This document shows, piece by piece, positions 45,183 to 52,803 of a stretch of 64,000 bases of DNA. Made by a program: the position numbers and the translations under genes. Under the pieces are notes generated by a model. It saw only the letters and a list, made by a program, of their open reading frames with translations, did no database searches and was not told the DNA's origin. Every line of letters starts with the position of its first letter. Positions within the stretch are counted from its first letter, which is position 1. Origin of the DNA: Gorillibacterium timonense (lineage in GTDB: Bacteria; Bacillota; Bacilli; Paenibacillales; NBRC-103111); assembly GCF_001457415.1 (NCBI RefSeq), contig NZ_LN881720.1, positions 124,001 to 188,000 of the forward strand. Direction: 5' to 3'.

Positions 45183-45475
45183 TGTACAAATACTTCAATC
45201 CGAAAGCCAAAAGCAACGCAAGCGGCAAATCAGCGGCAGTTCTGCGTTATGATAGTGGAACGGACAAAGCACCCGTTGTGATCGCCCAGGGGAAGGGACA
45301 TGTGGCCCGACAAATTATCGAGATGGCCAAGATGAATGATATTCCCATGCAGGAAGATCCTCTGCTGGTCGAGAACCTCATCGACATGGATCTTGGAGAG
45401 AATGTACCTCCACAACTATACTCGGTCATCGCCGAGGTTCTGCTCATGATTGAGGATATGGAGAAAAAAGCTTAA
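45179..45475 (+). CDS. FlhB C-terminal-domain-like export switch protein (YlqH type)
   Basis: 98 aa; overlaps the end of the preceding gene by four bases (ATGATG). The chain AAVLRYDSGTDKAPVVIAQGKGHVARQIIEMAKMNDIPMQEDPLLVENLIDMDLGENVPPQLYSVIAEVL equals the cytoplasmic part of FlhB that follows its autocleavage loop; the NPTH motif and the membrane domain are absent. Such FlhX proteins can stand in for the cleaved piece of FlhB. Pairing with a FliK-like protein suggests a substrate-switch partner. Confidence 0.88.
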   Translation: MMYKYFNPKAKSNASGKSAAVLRYDSGTDKAPVVIAQGKGHVARQIIEMAKMNDIPMQEDPLLVENLIDMDLGENVPPQLYSVIAEVLLMIEDMEKKA

Positions 45476-45533
45476 GAAACCTGTTAAATTGTCCGATAAA
45501 GGAAGTAGGAACGACATAACGGGAGGTAGAACT

Positions 45534-45983
45534 GTGGCGACGGACGTGCTAACGGATGAAGGGCTTTATCAGAAGACTCCACAGCAGTTGACAACGATTT
45601 TGTATGAGGCTTGTCTGGAGCGTCTGGATCGCGCAGTCGAGTGCCTTGACCGGAAGGATTATTTAGAGGTTAATCAACTGCTGCAGAAATGCAACGACAT
45701 TTTATATCGCCTAGGAGGCGGTATCAACTATGAAGCGGGTTTGATCGCCGACCAACTCGATGCTTTATACAATTATATGGCCGAGCGGCTCATTCGTGCG
45801 AATGTCCATAAAGACAAAGCGGCGGTGCTTGAAGTACGAAAGCTCCTTGGGATCATCCACGAGGCTTGGACCACTGCATCCCATAAAGGCAAGGACGATC
45901 AGACCGGAATCGCCAAACAACGTGCCCGAGCCTATGATCAGGAAATCCTTTATCCCCAAGGCAATGTAAATTTGAGAGAATAG
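45534..45983 (+). CDS. FliS-like flagellar export chaperone paralogue
   Basis: 149 aa from the GTG at 45534 (GGGAGG upstream). It has a FliS-type helix order: [49 protein letters not shown] and [38 protein letters not shown], with a longer C-terminal tail (about 25 residues more than FliS). Located directly before the second flagellin. The true fliS lies 5 kb downstream, so this may be a dedicated chaperone for that flagellin. Confidence 0.82.
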   Translation: MATDVLTDEGLYQKTPQQLTTILYEACLERLDRAVECLDRKDYLEVNQLLQKCNDILYRLGGGINYEAGLIADQLDALYNYMAERLIRANVHKDKAAVLEVRKLLGIIHEAWTTASHKGKDDQTGIAKQRARAYDQEILYPQGNVNLRE

Positions 45984-46000
45984 ACGGAGGTATCGACCTT

Positions 46001-47674
46001 ATGCGTATCAACCATAACATTCAAGCGCTCAATGCTTACCGCAACTTGTCTCGAAATTCTACGGACATGTCCAAACATCTGGAACGCCTCTCCTCTGGTC
46101 TCCGCATCAACCGAGCGGCCGATGACGCGGCAGGACTTGCCATCTCCGAGAAGATGCGCTCCCAGATCCGGGGCCTGGACATGGCCGAACGGAACACGAT
46201 GGACGGCATCTCGCTCATTCAGACCGCCGAAGGCGCGCTCGGTACGACCCATGAAATCCTGCAGCGTATGCGGGAACTAGCTGTGCAAGCTTCGAATGGA
46301 ACACTTGAGGAAGCGGACCGTGAGGCGGTTCAGTCCGAGATCGACCAGCTTACGCAGGAGATCGACCGGATCGCTCGAACGACACAATTCAACTCAAAGT
46401 CGCTCTTGCGCGGCACCGCCGATAGCAAAGCGTTCGTATCCAGCGGTTCTACGCCTCTCACCTATGCAGGTAACGGAAGCTGGGAAGGCGTCGTCAGCGC
46501 CGATCCCAGTGCGGCGGGAACGGCTGACCTAACCCTGGCTACTGCTTTTGGCTCGGGAACAGGAGATGCTGAAACGTTTACGGTAAATGGTAAAACCTAC
46601 GAGATTCAGACGGATGCTACTCCGGTCTCTCCAGGTAATATTGCGGTTCCTGTAGCTTGGACTGGTTCGGATGAGGACAAAATCAATAATACGATGACCG
46701 CACTTAAGAATGCTATTCAAGCCAATGATCCTGACCTTGTGGCCAGCATCAAGACATCGGCGGTTGCCGCCGGCTCCAGCGGGGTATTGACTATTCAGAC
46801 GGCTCAACTTGCTACACCAGCCACTGCAAGTGCGATTGATGTAGCTACAACGGCAGGTGGCGCGTCATTCTCTGGAACAAGCTTAAGCGCACCTGCAACC
46901 TCGAGCCTATCCAATACTATCAATCTTGCCTTCAATTCGGTCCCCAAAGAAGGGGATGAGCTGGTGATTGATAATTATAGCTTTATTTTCACCAGTGGCT
47001 CAGTAACTCCGCCAGCTATTGCGATCAATCCCAGTGGCAAGAGTGTGAGCGATATTTTAACGGAAATTGCCGGGAACCTATCTCCAACGACCGACCTGAA
47101 CAGTGTCTCCGTTGTCGGCAATTCCCTTCTCCTTACCACAACATCAACAGATGACGGAACGGCGGGAAGCGGCCTTGAAATCCGAATTACCGACAAGGAT
47201 TTTACAACTAATTCCGGCAAAGATCTGAAAGTGAATATGCAGATTGGAGCTAACTCCGGAGAAAATATGGAAGTCTTGATCGGGGTTATGGATGCAGCTC
47301 GTTTGGGACTCGCCCGCCAAGCGGATCACAAGGGGATCATTAAGGATGCCGGTGTGGATGCTGTTGCAGGACTGGATCTAAGCTCATCCCAGGATGCAGC
47401 AGCTGCGGCACTCGGGGTCATTGATAACTCAATTAAATTGGTTTCGGAAGAACGATCCAAACTTGGTGCTTATCAGAACCGGATGGAACACACGGTTGAC
47501 AACCTTGGCATCGCGAGCGAAAACCTGACTTCCGCCGAATCGCGGATTCGCGACGCGGATATGGCGATGGAGATGTCGACCTTCACGAAGACAAACATCA
47601 TCAACCAAGCTGCGACGGCCATGCTTGCTCAAGCGAACCAGCTCCCTCAAGGGATCCTGCAGTTGCTCAAATAG
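46001..47674 (+). CDS. Second, larger flagellin
   Basis: 557 aa, about twice the length of the hag product. N-terminal D0/D1 ([43 protein letters not shown]) and C-terminal part ([39 protein letters not shown]) are intact. The central 260 residues are threonine/serine/alanine-rich and beta-like, so they would project from the filament. The ATG follows GGAGGTATCGACCTT. A nearby glycosyltransferase island and a FliS-like gene suggest a second glycosylated filament protein. Confidence 0.94.
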   Translation: MRINHNIQALNAYRNLSRNSTDMSKHLERLSSGLRINRAADDAAGLAISEKMRSQIRGLDMAERNTMDGISLIQTAEGALGTTHEILQRMRELAVQASNGTLEEADREAVQSEIDQLTQEIDRIARTTQFNSKSLLRGTADSKAFVSSGSTPLTYAGNGSWEGVVSADPSAAGTADLTLATAFGSGTGDAETFTVNGKTYEIQTDATPVSPGNIAVPVAWTGSDEDKINNTMTALKNAIQANDPDLVASIKTSAVAAGSSGVLTIQTAQLATPATASAIDVATTAGGASFSGTSLSAPATSSLSNTINLAFNSVPKEGDELVIDNYSFIFTSGSVTPPAIAINPSGKSVSDILTEIAGNLSPTTDLNSVSVVGNSLLLTTTSTDDGTAGSGLEIRITDKDFTTNSGKDLKVNMQIGANSGENMEVLIGVMDAARLGLARQADHKGIIKDAGVDAVAGLDLSSSQDAAAAALGVIDNSIKLVSEERSKLGAYQNRMEHTVDNLGIASENLTSAESRIRDADMAMEMSTFTKTNIINQAATAMLAQANQLPQGILQLLK

Positions 47675-47692
47675 TCTGATTAAAGAGATCGA

Positions 47693-47727
47693 GGGAAGAG
47701 AGACACCGCCCGTCCTCTTCCCTTTTT
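47693..47727 (+). terminator. Terminator after the second flagellin gene
   Basis: GGGAAGAG (47693-47700) with CTCTTCCC (47715-47722), then TTTTT. Confidence 0.85.
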
Positions 47728-47735
47728 GATGGTTA

Positions 47736-47744
47736 TGGTATAAT
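47736..47744 (+). promoter_or_regulatory. Extended -10 promoter of yaaR
   Basis: TGGTATAAT (47736-47744): TATAAT with the TGn extension, 27 bases before the GTG start of yaaR; no good -35. Confidence 0.5.
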
Positions 47745-47770
47745 GGTAGGCGAAAGGCGGGAGATGAAAC

Positions 47771-48208
47771 GTGGAAGTCCACAAGGTAAGCAGAGCATCT
47801 CTGGATAAAATAAAGCCCCGGCAAGAAGGATTGGGTGAGAGCCTGACCTTCTCCAACTTGATGGCAGATCGACGCACTCAACTGGATACGGACAAGCTGG
47901 ACCGGATGGTTCGAGATATTGAAGATCAGGGCAAGCTGCTCTCGCAGTCTTTGAATGTGGAGGATCTCCGCACTTATAAACAAATGGTAAAAGACTTCAT
48001 GCAGGATGCCGTTAAACATGGGCTTAAACTGGAAGAGCGACGGGGGTTCAATCGGCGCGGCCGCACCAAGGTATACAAGATCGTAACCGAGGTGGATAAG
48101 AAATTGCTCGATCTCACGGATGCCGTTTTGAAGAAGCAGGAGAAAGGTCTGAAGGTGCTCGATCTAGTCGGTGAGATCAAAGGGCTTCTCCTAAACATTT
48201 ACGCATAA
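47771..48208 (+). CDS. yaaR: YaaR family protein
   Basis: 145 aa, DUF327 family, helical. GTG start at 47771 with GGGAGATG upstream. The pattern LDRMVRDIEDQGKLLSQSLNVEDLRTYKQMVKDFMQDAVKHGLKL and GRTKVYKIVTEVDKKLLDLTD is characteristic. Function unknown; in Bacillus yaaR is near genes for replication or signalling. Here it is among late flagellar genes, so it may act in filament assembly. Confidence 0.85.
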   Translation: MEVHKVSRASLDKIKPRQEGLGESLTFSNLMADRRTQLDTDKLDRMVRDIEDQGKLLSQSLNVEDLRTYKQMVKDFMQDAVKHGLKLEERRGFNRRGRTKVYKIVTEVDKKLLDLTDAVLKKQEKGLKVLDLVGEIKGLLLNIYA

Positions 48209-48300
48209 GGGATGCACTCATTCGTTTGTAGAGGCTCTAAATCAGAGTCTCTTTTTCTGGATATATTTTCTCCAATTTATTCATAAATTTGCTCAACCAA

Positions 48301-48329
48301 CCGATAAAAGGAGTAAAGGAAGCTATCGG
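48301..48329. promoter_or_regulatory. Palindromic CCGATA/TATCGG element before flaG
   Basis: CCGATA (48301-48306) and TATCGG (48324-48329), with the -10-like CCGATAA and TAAA at 48284-48287 upstream at a shorter spacing than usual. Followed by TGGAGGAC, the ribosome site of flaG. Confidence 0.45.
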
Positions 48330-48343
48330 ATGGAGGACAGGGT

Positions 48344-48745
48344 ATGACTGCGAACGATCTATCGATTTCTGGGACAGGAGCGGCTGCGCCAGTTGATCGG
48401 GCGGCTTCCGTAAAACCGGTGAAGTTGGATGTACCGGGTGTGAAGCAGGGGAATGCGCCAGTGATTGCAAATGTGAAGCAGTTGAAGCAAGCAGAAGCGC
48501 GCGGGGAACAGGTTCCGGTTAGCGAGGGGCAGCTGATTCGCTCCATCGAGCGGGCGATCAAGGCAATGGAAGGGGCAAACACGCAGCTCGAATTCTCCAT
48601 TCATGGGAAGACCAAACAAATCATGGTCAAGGTGTTGAACAAGGACACAGGCGAGACCATCCGTGAAATTCCACCGGAAAAGACATTGGACTTCGTTGCA
48701 AAGATGTGGGAGATGGCCGGTATTTTGGTTGATGAACGTAGATAA
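48344..48745 (+). CDS. flaG: FlaG protein
   Basis: 133 aa. The C-terminal domain (TQLEFSIHGKTKQIMVKVLNKDTGETIREIPPEKTLDFVAKMWEMAGILVDERR) is the FlaG family hallmark; the N-terminal 60 residues are low complexity. FlaG affects filament length. It begins the flaG-fliD-fliS-fliT run. GGAGGACAGGGT precedes ATG. Confidence 0.9.
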   Translation: MTANDLSISGTGAAAPVDRAASVKPVKLDVPGVKQGNAPVIANVKQLKQAEARGEQVPVSEGQLIRSIERAIKAMEGANTQLEFSIHGKTKQIMVKVLNKDTGETIREIPPEKTLDFVAKMWEMAGILVDERR

Positions 48746-48785
48746 GTAAACTGTACATACACGAATAGACAGGAGGTTGAGATAC

Positions 48786-50318
48786 ATGGTTCAACGAATT
48801 AGTGGTCTGGCGAGCGGTATGGACATTGACAGCATCGTTAGCAAAATGGTTCAGGCTCAGCGAGCGCCGCTTGATAAACTGGTGCAGAAGCGGCAGACTT
48901 TGCAGTGGCAGCGAGAAAACTACCGCGATTTGAATACGAAGATCCTTGATTTTCGCAATAATAAGCTTTCGAATTATAGGATGACGTCAACGTATAGCGC
49001 TACGAAGGTGAGTGTAGGAGGAAACACGGAAGCCATATCGGCTAAAGCGAGCGGGACTGTAACGGGGACGAATATGACAATATCAGTTGGGTCGCTTGCC
49101 ACCGCTTCAACCAATACCAGTTCCACTCAAGTTAGTCTCACGGACATTGCGACTTTAAAAGGGGACGCAAAGCTAACACAAGATTATAAGTTCAAGATCA
49201 ATGGAACCGTGGTAGAAGCAAAGAAAGATGAGACGTTGTCGACCGTGCTTGCCCGCATTTCGAAGGATACGAATGTATCCGCCTTTTATGACGATGTCAC
49301 AAAGAAAGTATCCTTCATAGCCAAAAACACTGGCGAAATGGATTACTTCACTTATCCCGACGCTAGTGATCCGACCAAAAAAGTCGCCACGTCGAAAGTC
49401 AGTCGAATCCAGTTTGAGGATATGGATGGAACCAATTTTCTCAATGGTATTTTAAACGCCTATACGACCAATGGTACAATTGCCAAACAGGCTTCCGTAA
49501 CAATCAATGGCCTGACAACTACCCGTGATTCTAATACCTTTACTGTCAATGGAGTAGAGATCACTTTACTGAAATCCAGCAGCGGGACTCCGTCCACTCT
49601 TACTATGAGCGCGGACACGGACAAGCTTGTCGATACCGTAAAGGCTTTTGTCAATGATTACAATGAGATACTTAAGACGCTTACGGGCACTCTCAATGAG
49701 ACGCGCTATCGCGATTATGCTCCTCTTACGGATGAGCAAAAGAAGGATATGAGCGAAACCCAGATCGAGCAGTGGGAGAAAAAGGCCAAAAGTGGTCTGT
49801 TATATAACGATTCTGTTGTGAGTAGCGCCGTACAGAGTATGCGAAACTCCATCATCTCTACTGTAAATACCGGATCAACTAGCCCTTATCAAACTCTTTC
49901 TTCTATAGGGATTACGACCGGTACTTATCTTGAGAACGGGAAGCTGTATCTGGATGAAGCAAAGCTTCGCAAAGCCCTTGAGGCTGATCCGGATGCCGTC
50001 AAAAACTTGTTTACCCCGAAGACGGAATCGGTAGACGGTGAAAAGAAGCTCGGGGTTGCAGAGCAGATGTACCAAAGCCTCAATAACGTTCAAAAATCGA
50101 TTATGACCAAGATCGGTTACGCTAGCCTTGAGGATTCCACCTCTCAGGATCAGAGTATTATCGGCAAGCAGATTTATAACCTGACTAAGCAGATCAGAGC
50201 GGGCGAAACGAGGATTTCCGATCTGGAGGATCGTTATTACAAGCAATTTACAGCGATGGAAACAGCTATAAACAAGGCGAACAGCCAGAGTACGTACTTA
50301 GCTAACGCCTTTAGTTGA
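48786..50318 (+). CDS. fliD: Flagellar filament cap protein FliD (HAP2)
   Basis: 510 aa. ATG at 48786 after AGGAGGTTGAGATAC; the in-frame TTG at 48777 is too near the site. N-terminal ISGLASGMDIDSIVSKMVQAQRAPLDKL and C-terminal domain with QIYNLTKQIRAGETRISDLEDRYYKQFTAMETAI are family signatures. The protein caps the filament and folds flagellin. Followed by fliS after 46 bases. Confidence 0.95.
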   Translation: MVQRISGLASGMDIDSIVSKMVQAQRAPLDKLVQKRQTLQWQRENYRDLNTKILDFRNNKLSNYRMTSTYSATKVSVGGNTEAISAKASGTVTGTNMTISVGSLATASTNTSSTQVSLTDIATLKGDAKLTQDYKFKINGTVVEAKKDETLSTVLARISKDTNVSAFYDDVTKKVSFIAKNTGEMDYFTYPDASDPTKKVATSKVSRIQFEDMDGTNFLNGILNAYTTNGTIAKQASVTINGLTTTRDSNTFTVNGVEITLLKSSSGTPSTLTMSADTDKLVDTVKAFVNDYNEILKTLTGTLNETRYRDYAPLTDEQKKDMSETQIEQWEKKAKSGLLYNDSVVSSAVQSMRNSIISTVNTGSTSPYQTLSSIGITTGTYLENGKLYLDEAKLRKALEADPDAVKNLFTPKTESVDGEKKLGVAEQMYQSLNNVQKSIMTKIGYASLEDSTSQDQSIIGKQIYNLTKQIRAGETRISDLEDRYYKQFTAMETAINKANSQSTYLANAFS

Positions 50319-50364
50319 TAATTCAAATTTTTGCTAATTATCTATAACCAAGGTGGGACCATCC

Positions 50365-50760
50365 ATGATCCAGTATCAACAGCAGCAAAATCGTTATCTG
50401 GAGACAACCATTGCGACCGCTACCCCTGCCCAGCTTCTGATCATGCTCTGTGATGGGGCAATCCGGTTTACCCGCCTCGCCCTCGAAGCGATGAAGAACA
50501 ACCAACCCCAGGAAGCCAATCGGCAATTTCAAAGGGTACAAAATATCGTAAGTGAATTCATCATCACTGTGGACCGCGAGGCTCTGATCAGCAAAAATCT
50601 CCTTCAACTCTATGACTACTTCAACCGCCGGCTGATCGAGGCGAATGTTTCCAAAGATCCTGCTCCCGCCGAAGAAGTTCTTGGCTACCTCATCGAGCTT
50701 AAGGAAACCTGGATGCAAGCCGCCAAGGCTGCTACTGCCGGTAAGGTGACTCATGAGTGA
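50365..50760 (+). CDS. fliS: Flagellar export chaperone FliS
   Basis: 131 aa, ATG 50365 after AAGGTGGG. The pattern YLETTIATATPAQLLIMLCDGAIRF and LLQLYDYFNRRLIEANVSKD is FliS. It binds the C-terminus of flagellin for export. The stop overlaps the ATG of the FliT-like gene by eight bases. Confidence 0.95.
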   Translation: MIQYQQQQNRYLETTIATATPAQLLIMLCDGAIRFTRLALEAMKNNQPQEANRQFQRVQNIVSEFIITVDREALISKNLLQLYDYFNRRLIEANVSKDPAPAEEVLGYLIELKETWMQAAKAATAGKVTHE

Positions 50761-51088
50761 ACTGCTTGACCGGCTGCTCGAACTGACGGAAGACGCGCTT
50801 GGGCGTTTGGACTTGATGGCATATGAAGAGCTGGAGCAGTGGGTAAATGACCGCGAAGCCCTCATTAGCGAAATCAGGATGCAGCCCCCGGAGAGCTTTC
50901 GTGTAGAGGAGCGGAGGAGAAAGGCGCAGCAGGAGTTGCACTTGGCGGCCGAACTGATTGCTCGAATGGAGGACTTGCGAGAGGAAGCGTCCTCGCATCT
51001 GAACCGGGTGGAAACAGCCCGCGTTCAACGAAGCGCGTATGATGTGACGTACACCCCGGACAGCTTTTTCATCGACAAGAAAAAATGA
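50753..51088 (+). CDS. fliT: Flagellar chaperone FliT-like protein
   Basis: 111 aa, helical (LLDRLLELTEDALGRLDLMAYEELEQWVNDREALISEIR and RRKAQQELHLAAELIARM). Named by its position after fliS in the fliD-fliS-fliT run and its helical pattern; family sequence identity is low. FliT is the chaperone for FliD. The last 20 residues (DVTYTPDSFFIDKKK) are a disordered tail. Confidence 0.8.
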   Translation: MSELLDRLLELTEDALGRLDLMAYEELEQWVNDREALISEIRMQPPESFRVEERRRKAQQELHLAAELIARMEDLREEASSHLNRVETARVQRSAYDVTYTPDSFFIDKKK

Positions 51089-51106
51089 ATACCGACCGCA
51101 TTTGTC

Positions 51107-51150
51107 AAGTCCCATGTTTTGGCTGAGCTTCAGCCAGGCATGGGGCTTTT
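51107..51150 (+). terminator. Terminator after the flaG-fliT operon
   Basis: Outer stem AAGTCCCATG (51107-51116) with CATGGGGCTT (51139-51148) and inner stem TGGCTGA with TCAGCCA (51120-51136), followed by TTC. Compound hairpin. Confidence 0.8.
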
Positions 51151-51199
51151 CTGTGTTTAGCCGGTCGGTACACCTTGAAGTTGACAGCAATTTGCAGAC

Positions 51200-51232
51200 T
51201 TCTCCACAGACTTATCCACAGGATGTGGATAT
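51200..51232. other. Cluster of three DnaA-box-like sequences
   Basis: TTCTCCACA (51200-51208, one mismatch), TTATCCACA (51212-51220, perfect DnaA box) and TGTGGATAT (51224-51232, reverse, one mismatch) lie in 33 bases in the 51089-51487 gap. That gap otherwise holds the flaG-operon terminator and the csp promoter region; no gene was found in it. Confidence 0.55.
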
Positions 51233-51408
51233 TGTGTGCAACTCCTTTCAGGTCAATGAAAACAAGGTTTCATTCCAAGTCGCGGTGTGAAGAACTTGTT
51301 AATTGTCGAATTTTCCGATAACTTGAGAGCCGCGTGCAAAAAATACGGCGCATTTTGTAAGCGATTTAAATACAGGCTGGGAGAGCAGACATGCCCCATT
51401 GGGCACGT

Positions 51409-51438
51409 TTGACAATTCTGTGGCCGCAGTGTTATATT
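51409..51438 (+). promoter_or_regulatory. Sigma-A promoter of the cold-shock gene
   Basis: TTGACA (51409-51414), 17-18 bases, TTATATT (51432-51438). The leader to the ATG is about 45 bases, shorter than in the E. coli cspA case. Confidence 0.75.
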
Positions 51439-51487
51439 CAGAGGGAAGCGGCAGCGCTTTACTTGAAGATGAAGGGAATGTTCGTGC

Positions 51488-51685
51488 ATGCAAGGTCGTG
51501 TAAAATGGTTTAACGCAGAAAAAGGTTACGGTTTCATCGAAACGCAAGAAGGCGGCGACGTATTCGTACACTTCTCCGCAATTCAAACTGATGGCTTCAA
51601 GTCCCTGGACGAAGGCCAACAAGTTGAATTCGATATCGTAGAAGGCGCACGCGGACCGCAAGCCGCTAACGTTGTGAAGCTGTAA
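51488..51685 (+). CDS. cspC: Cold-shock protein (CspB/CspC type)
   Basis: 65 aa, one OB-fold. RNP1 as KGYGFIE and RNP2 as [25 protein letters not shown] is the family start. Binds single-stranded RNA and acts as an RNA chaperone. AAGATGAAGGGAATG lies upstream of the ATG. It has its own promoter and terminator. Which Bacillus paralogue it corresponds to is not certain. Confidence 0.95.
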   Translation: MQGRVKWFNAEKGYGFIETQEGGDVFVHFSAIQTDGFKSLDEGQQVEFDIVEGARGPQAANVVKL

Positions 51686-51740
51686 GCAAACGGCTGAGAA
51701 ATCGAGCCGTTCCTACATAGAATGGAATATTCGGCTCCAG

Positions 51741-51773
51741 GAAGCGCTCCGGACTTGCTCCGGGGCGCTTCTT
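51741..51773 (+). terminator. Terminator after the cold-shock gene
   Basis: GAAGCGCTCCGG (51741-51752) with CCGGGGCGCTTC (51760-51771), one wobble pair, then TTG. Confidence 0.8.
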
Positions 51774-51922
51774 GTTGACGCGGGAATAGCGCTCTTCCTG
51801 CCTGGTTACACTTTCGTTGGAAGACAGTGGAAGTTCTGGAGACAAATCAAGGTCCATTTGTAAAAGGATTTTGAAGGTTTCTGGCGAATAGTTTATAATG
51901 TAACCGAGAGGAGGAGTAACCT

Positions 51923-52471
51923 ATGAAATACACGATCCGCGGTGCGAACTTGGAATTGACCGAAGCCTTGAAAGACTACGTTCAAAAGAAATTGAACCGC
52001 CTGGAACGCTACTTTGAAGCTCCCCCCACATCCGATGTAAGCGTAACCCTCAGCGTTGTCCGCGACTTGCAGAATGTCGAGGTCACCATTCCGCTTCCGG
52101 GAGTTCTGCTTCGGGCGGAAGTTAAGGGAAACGACATGTACGCTTCCATCGACCTTGTAACCGAGAAGCTGGAACGGCAAATCCGCAAGCACAAAACCAA
52201 GGCCAATCGCAAGATCCGCCAGGTAAGCGGAATGCGCACCTTCCGGGAGGAGCCGAATACTCCGCAAATGCATGAGGAGGACGAAGAGTTCGAACTCGTC
52301 CGGACCAAGCGCTTCACCTTGAAGCCCATGAATGTGGATGAAGCGATCCTGCAAATGAATCTGGTCGGCCACAGCTTCTTTGTCTTCGCCAACGCCGACT
52401 CGTCCGAGGAGATCAATGTGGTGTACCGCCGCAATGACGGAACCTACGGATTGATCGAACCGGCCCGTTAA
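51923..52471 (+). CDS. hpf: Ribosome hibernation promoting factor (long form)
   Basis: 182 aa. Residues 1-105 form the YfiA-like beta-alpha fold that binds the 30S decoding site (RGANLELTEALKDYVQKKLNRLERYF), residues 125-182 the dimerisation tail (VRTKRFTLKPMNVDEAILQMNLVGHSFFVFANADSSEEINVVYRRNDGTYGLIEP) that joins two 30S units in 100S particles. AGGAGGAGTAACC stands before the ATG. The gene (yvyD in Bacillus) is in its usual spot between fliT and secA. Confidence 0.96.
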   Translation: MKYTIRGANLELTEALKDYVQKKLNRLERYFEAPPTSDVSVTLSVVRDLQNVEVTIPLPGVLLRAEVKGNDMYASIDLVTEKLERQIRKHKTKANRKIRQVSGMRTFREEPNTPQMHEEDEEFELVRTKRFTLKPMNVDEAILQMNLVGHSFFVFANADSSEEINVVYRRNDGTYGLIEPAR

Positions 52472-52482
52472 TGGAAACCACC

Positions 52483-52531
52483 AACCCGCTTTCGCTTTCA
52501 GGAAAATTCCTGAAACGCGAGCGGGTTTTTT
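52483..52531 (+). terminator. Terminator after hpf
   Basis: AACCCGCT (52483-52490) with AGCGGGTT (52520-52527) plus inner TTTCAGGA/TCCTGAAA arms, followed by TTTT. Confidence 0.85.
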
Positions 52532-52803
52532 ACGTATAGAATGGGAATCGAATTTGCGCAGGGCTGGAACGTGCACGCCTTAACTCGGAAGAGTACGGCG
52601 CAGCCGCTTCATCTTGGGCAAATTCTTGCTAGCGGATAGGGAACCTGTTACAATTTCTGTGTACACGCGTTTTTTTTGGAGAGCCCTCCGGGTTTTCTGG
52701 TAACTCGCTTCGGGAAACACGTCAGCCGACAGGCAGACCGGCTGTTTGCCCGTGAGGGATGCGGTGCACAGCCATTTTTGCATTTGTGAAAGGGGTACGT
52801 CCC

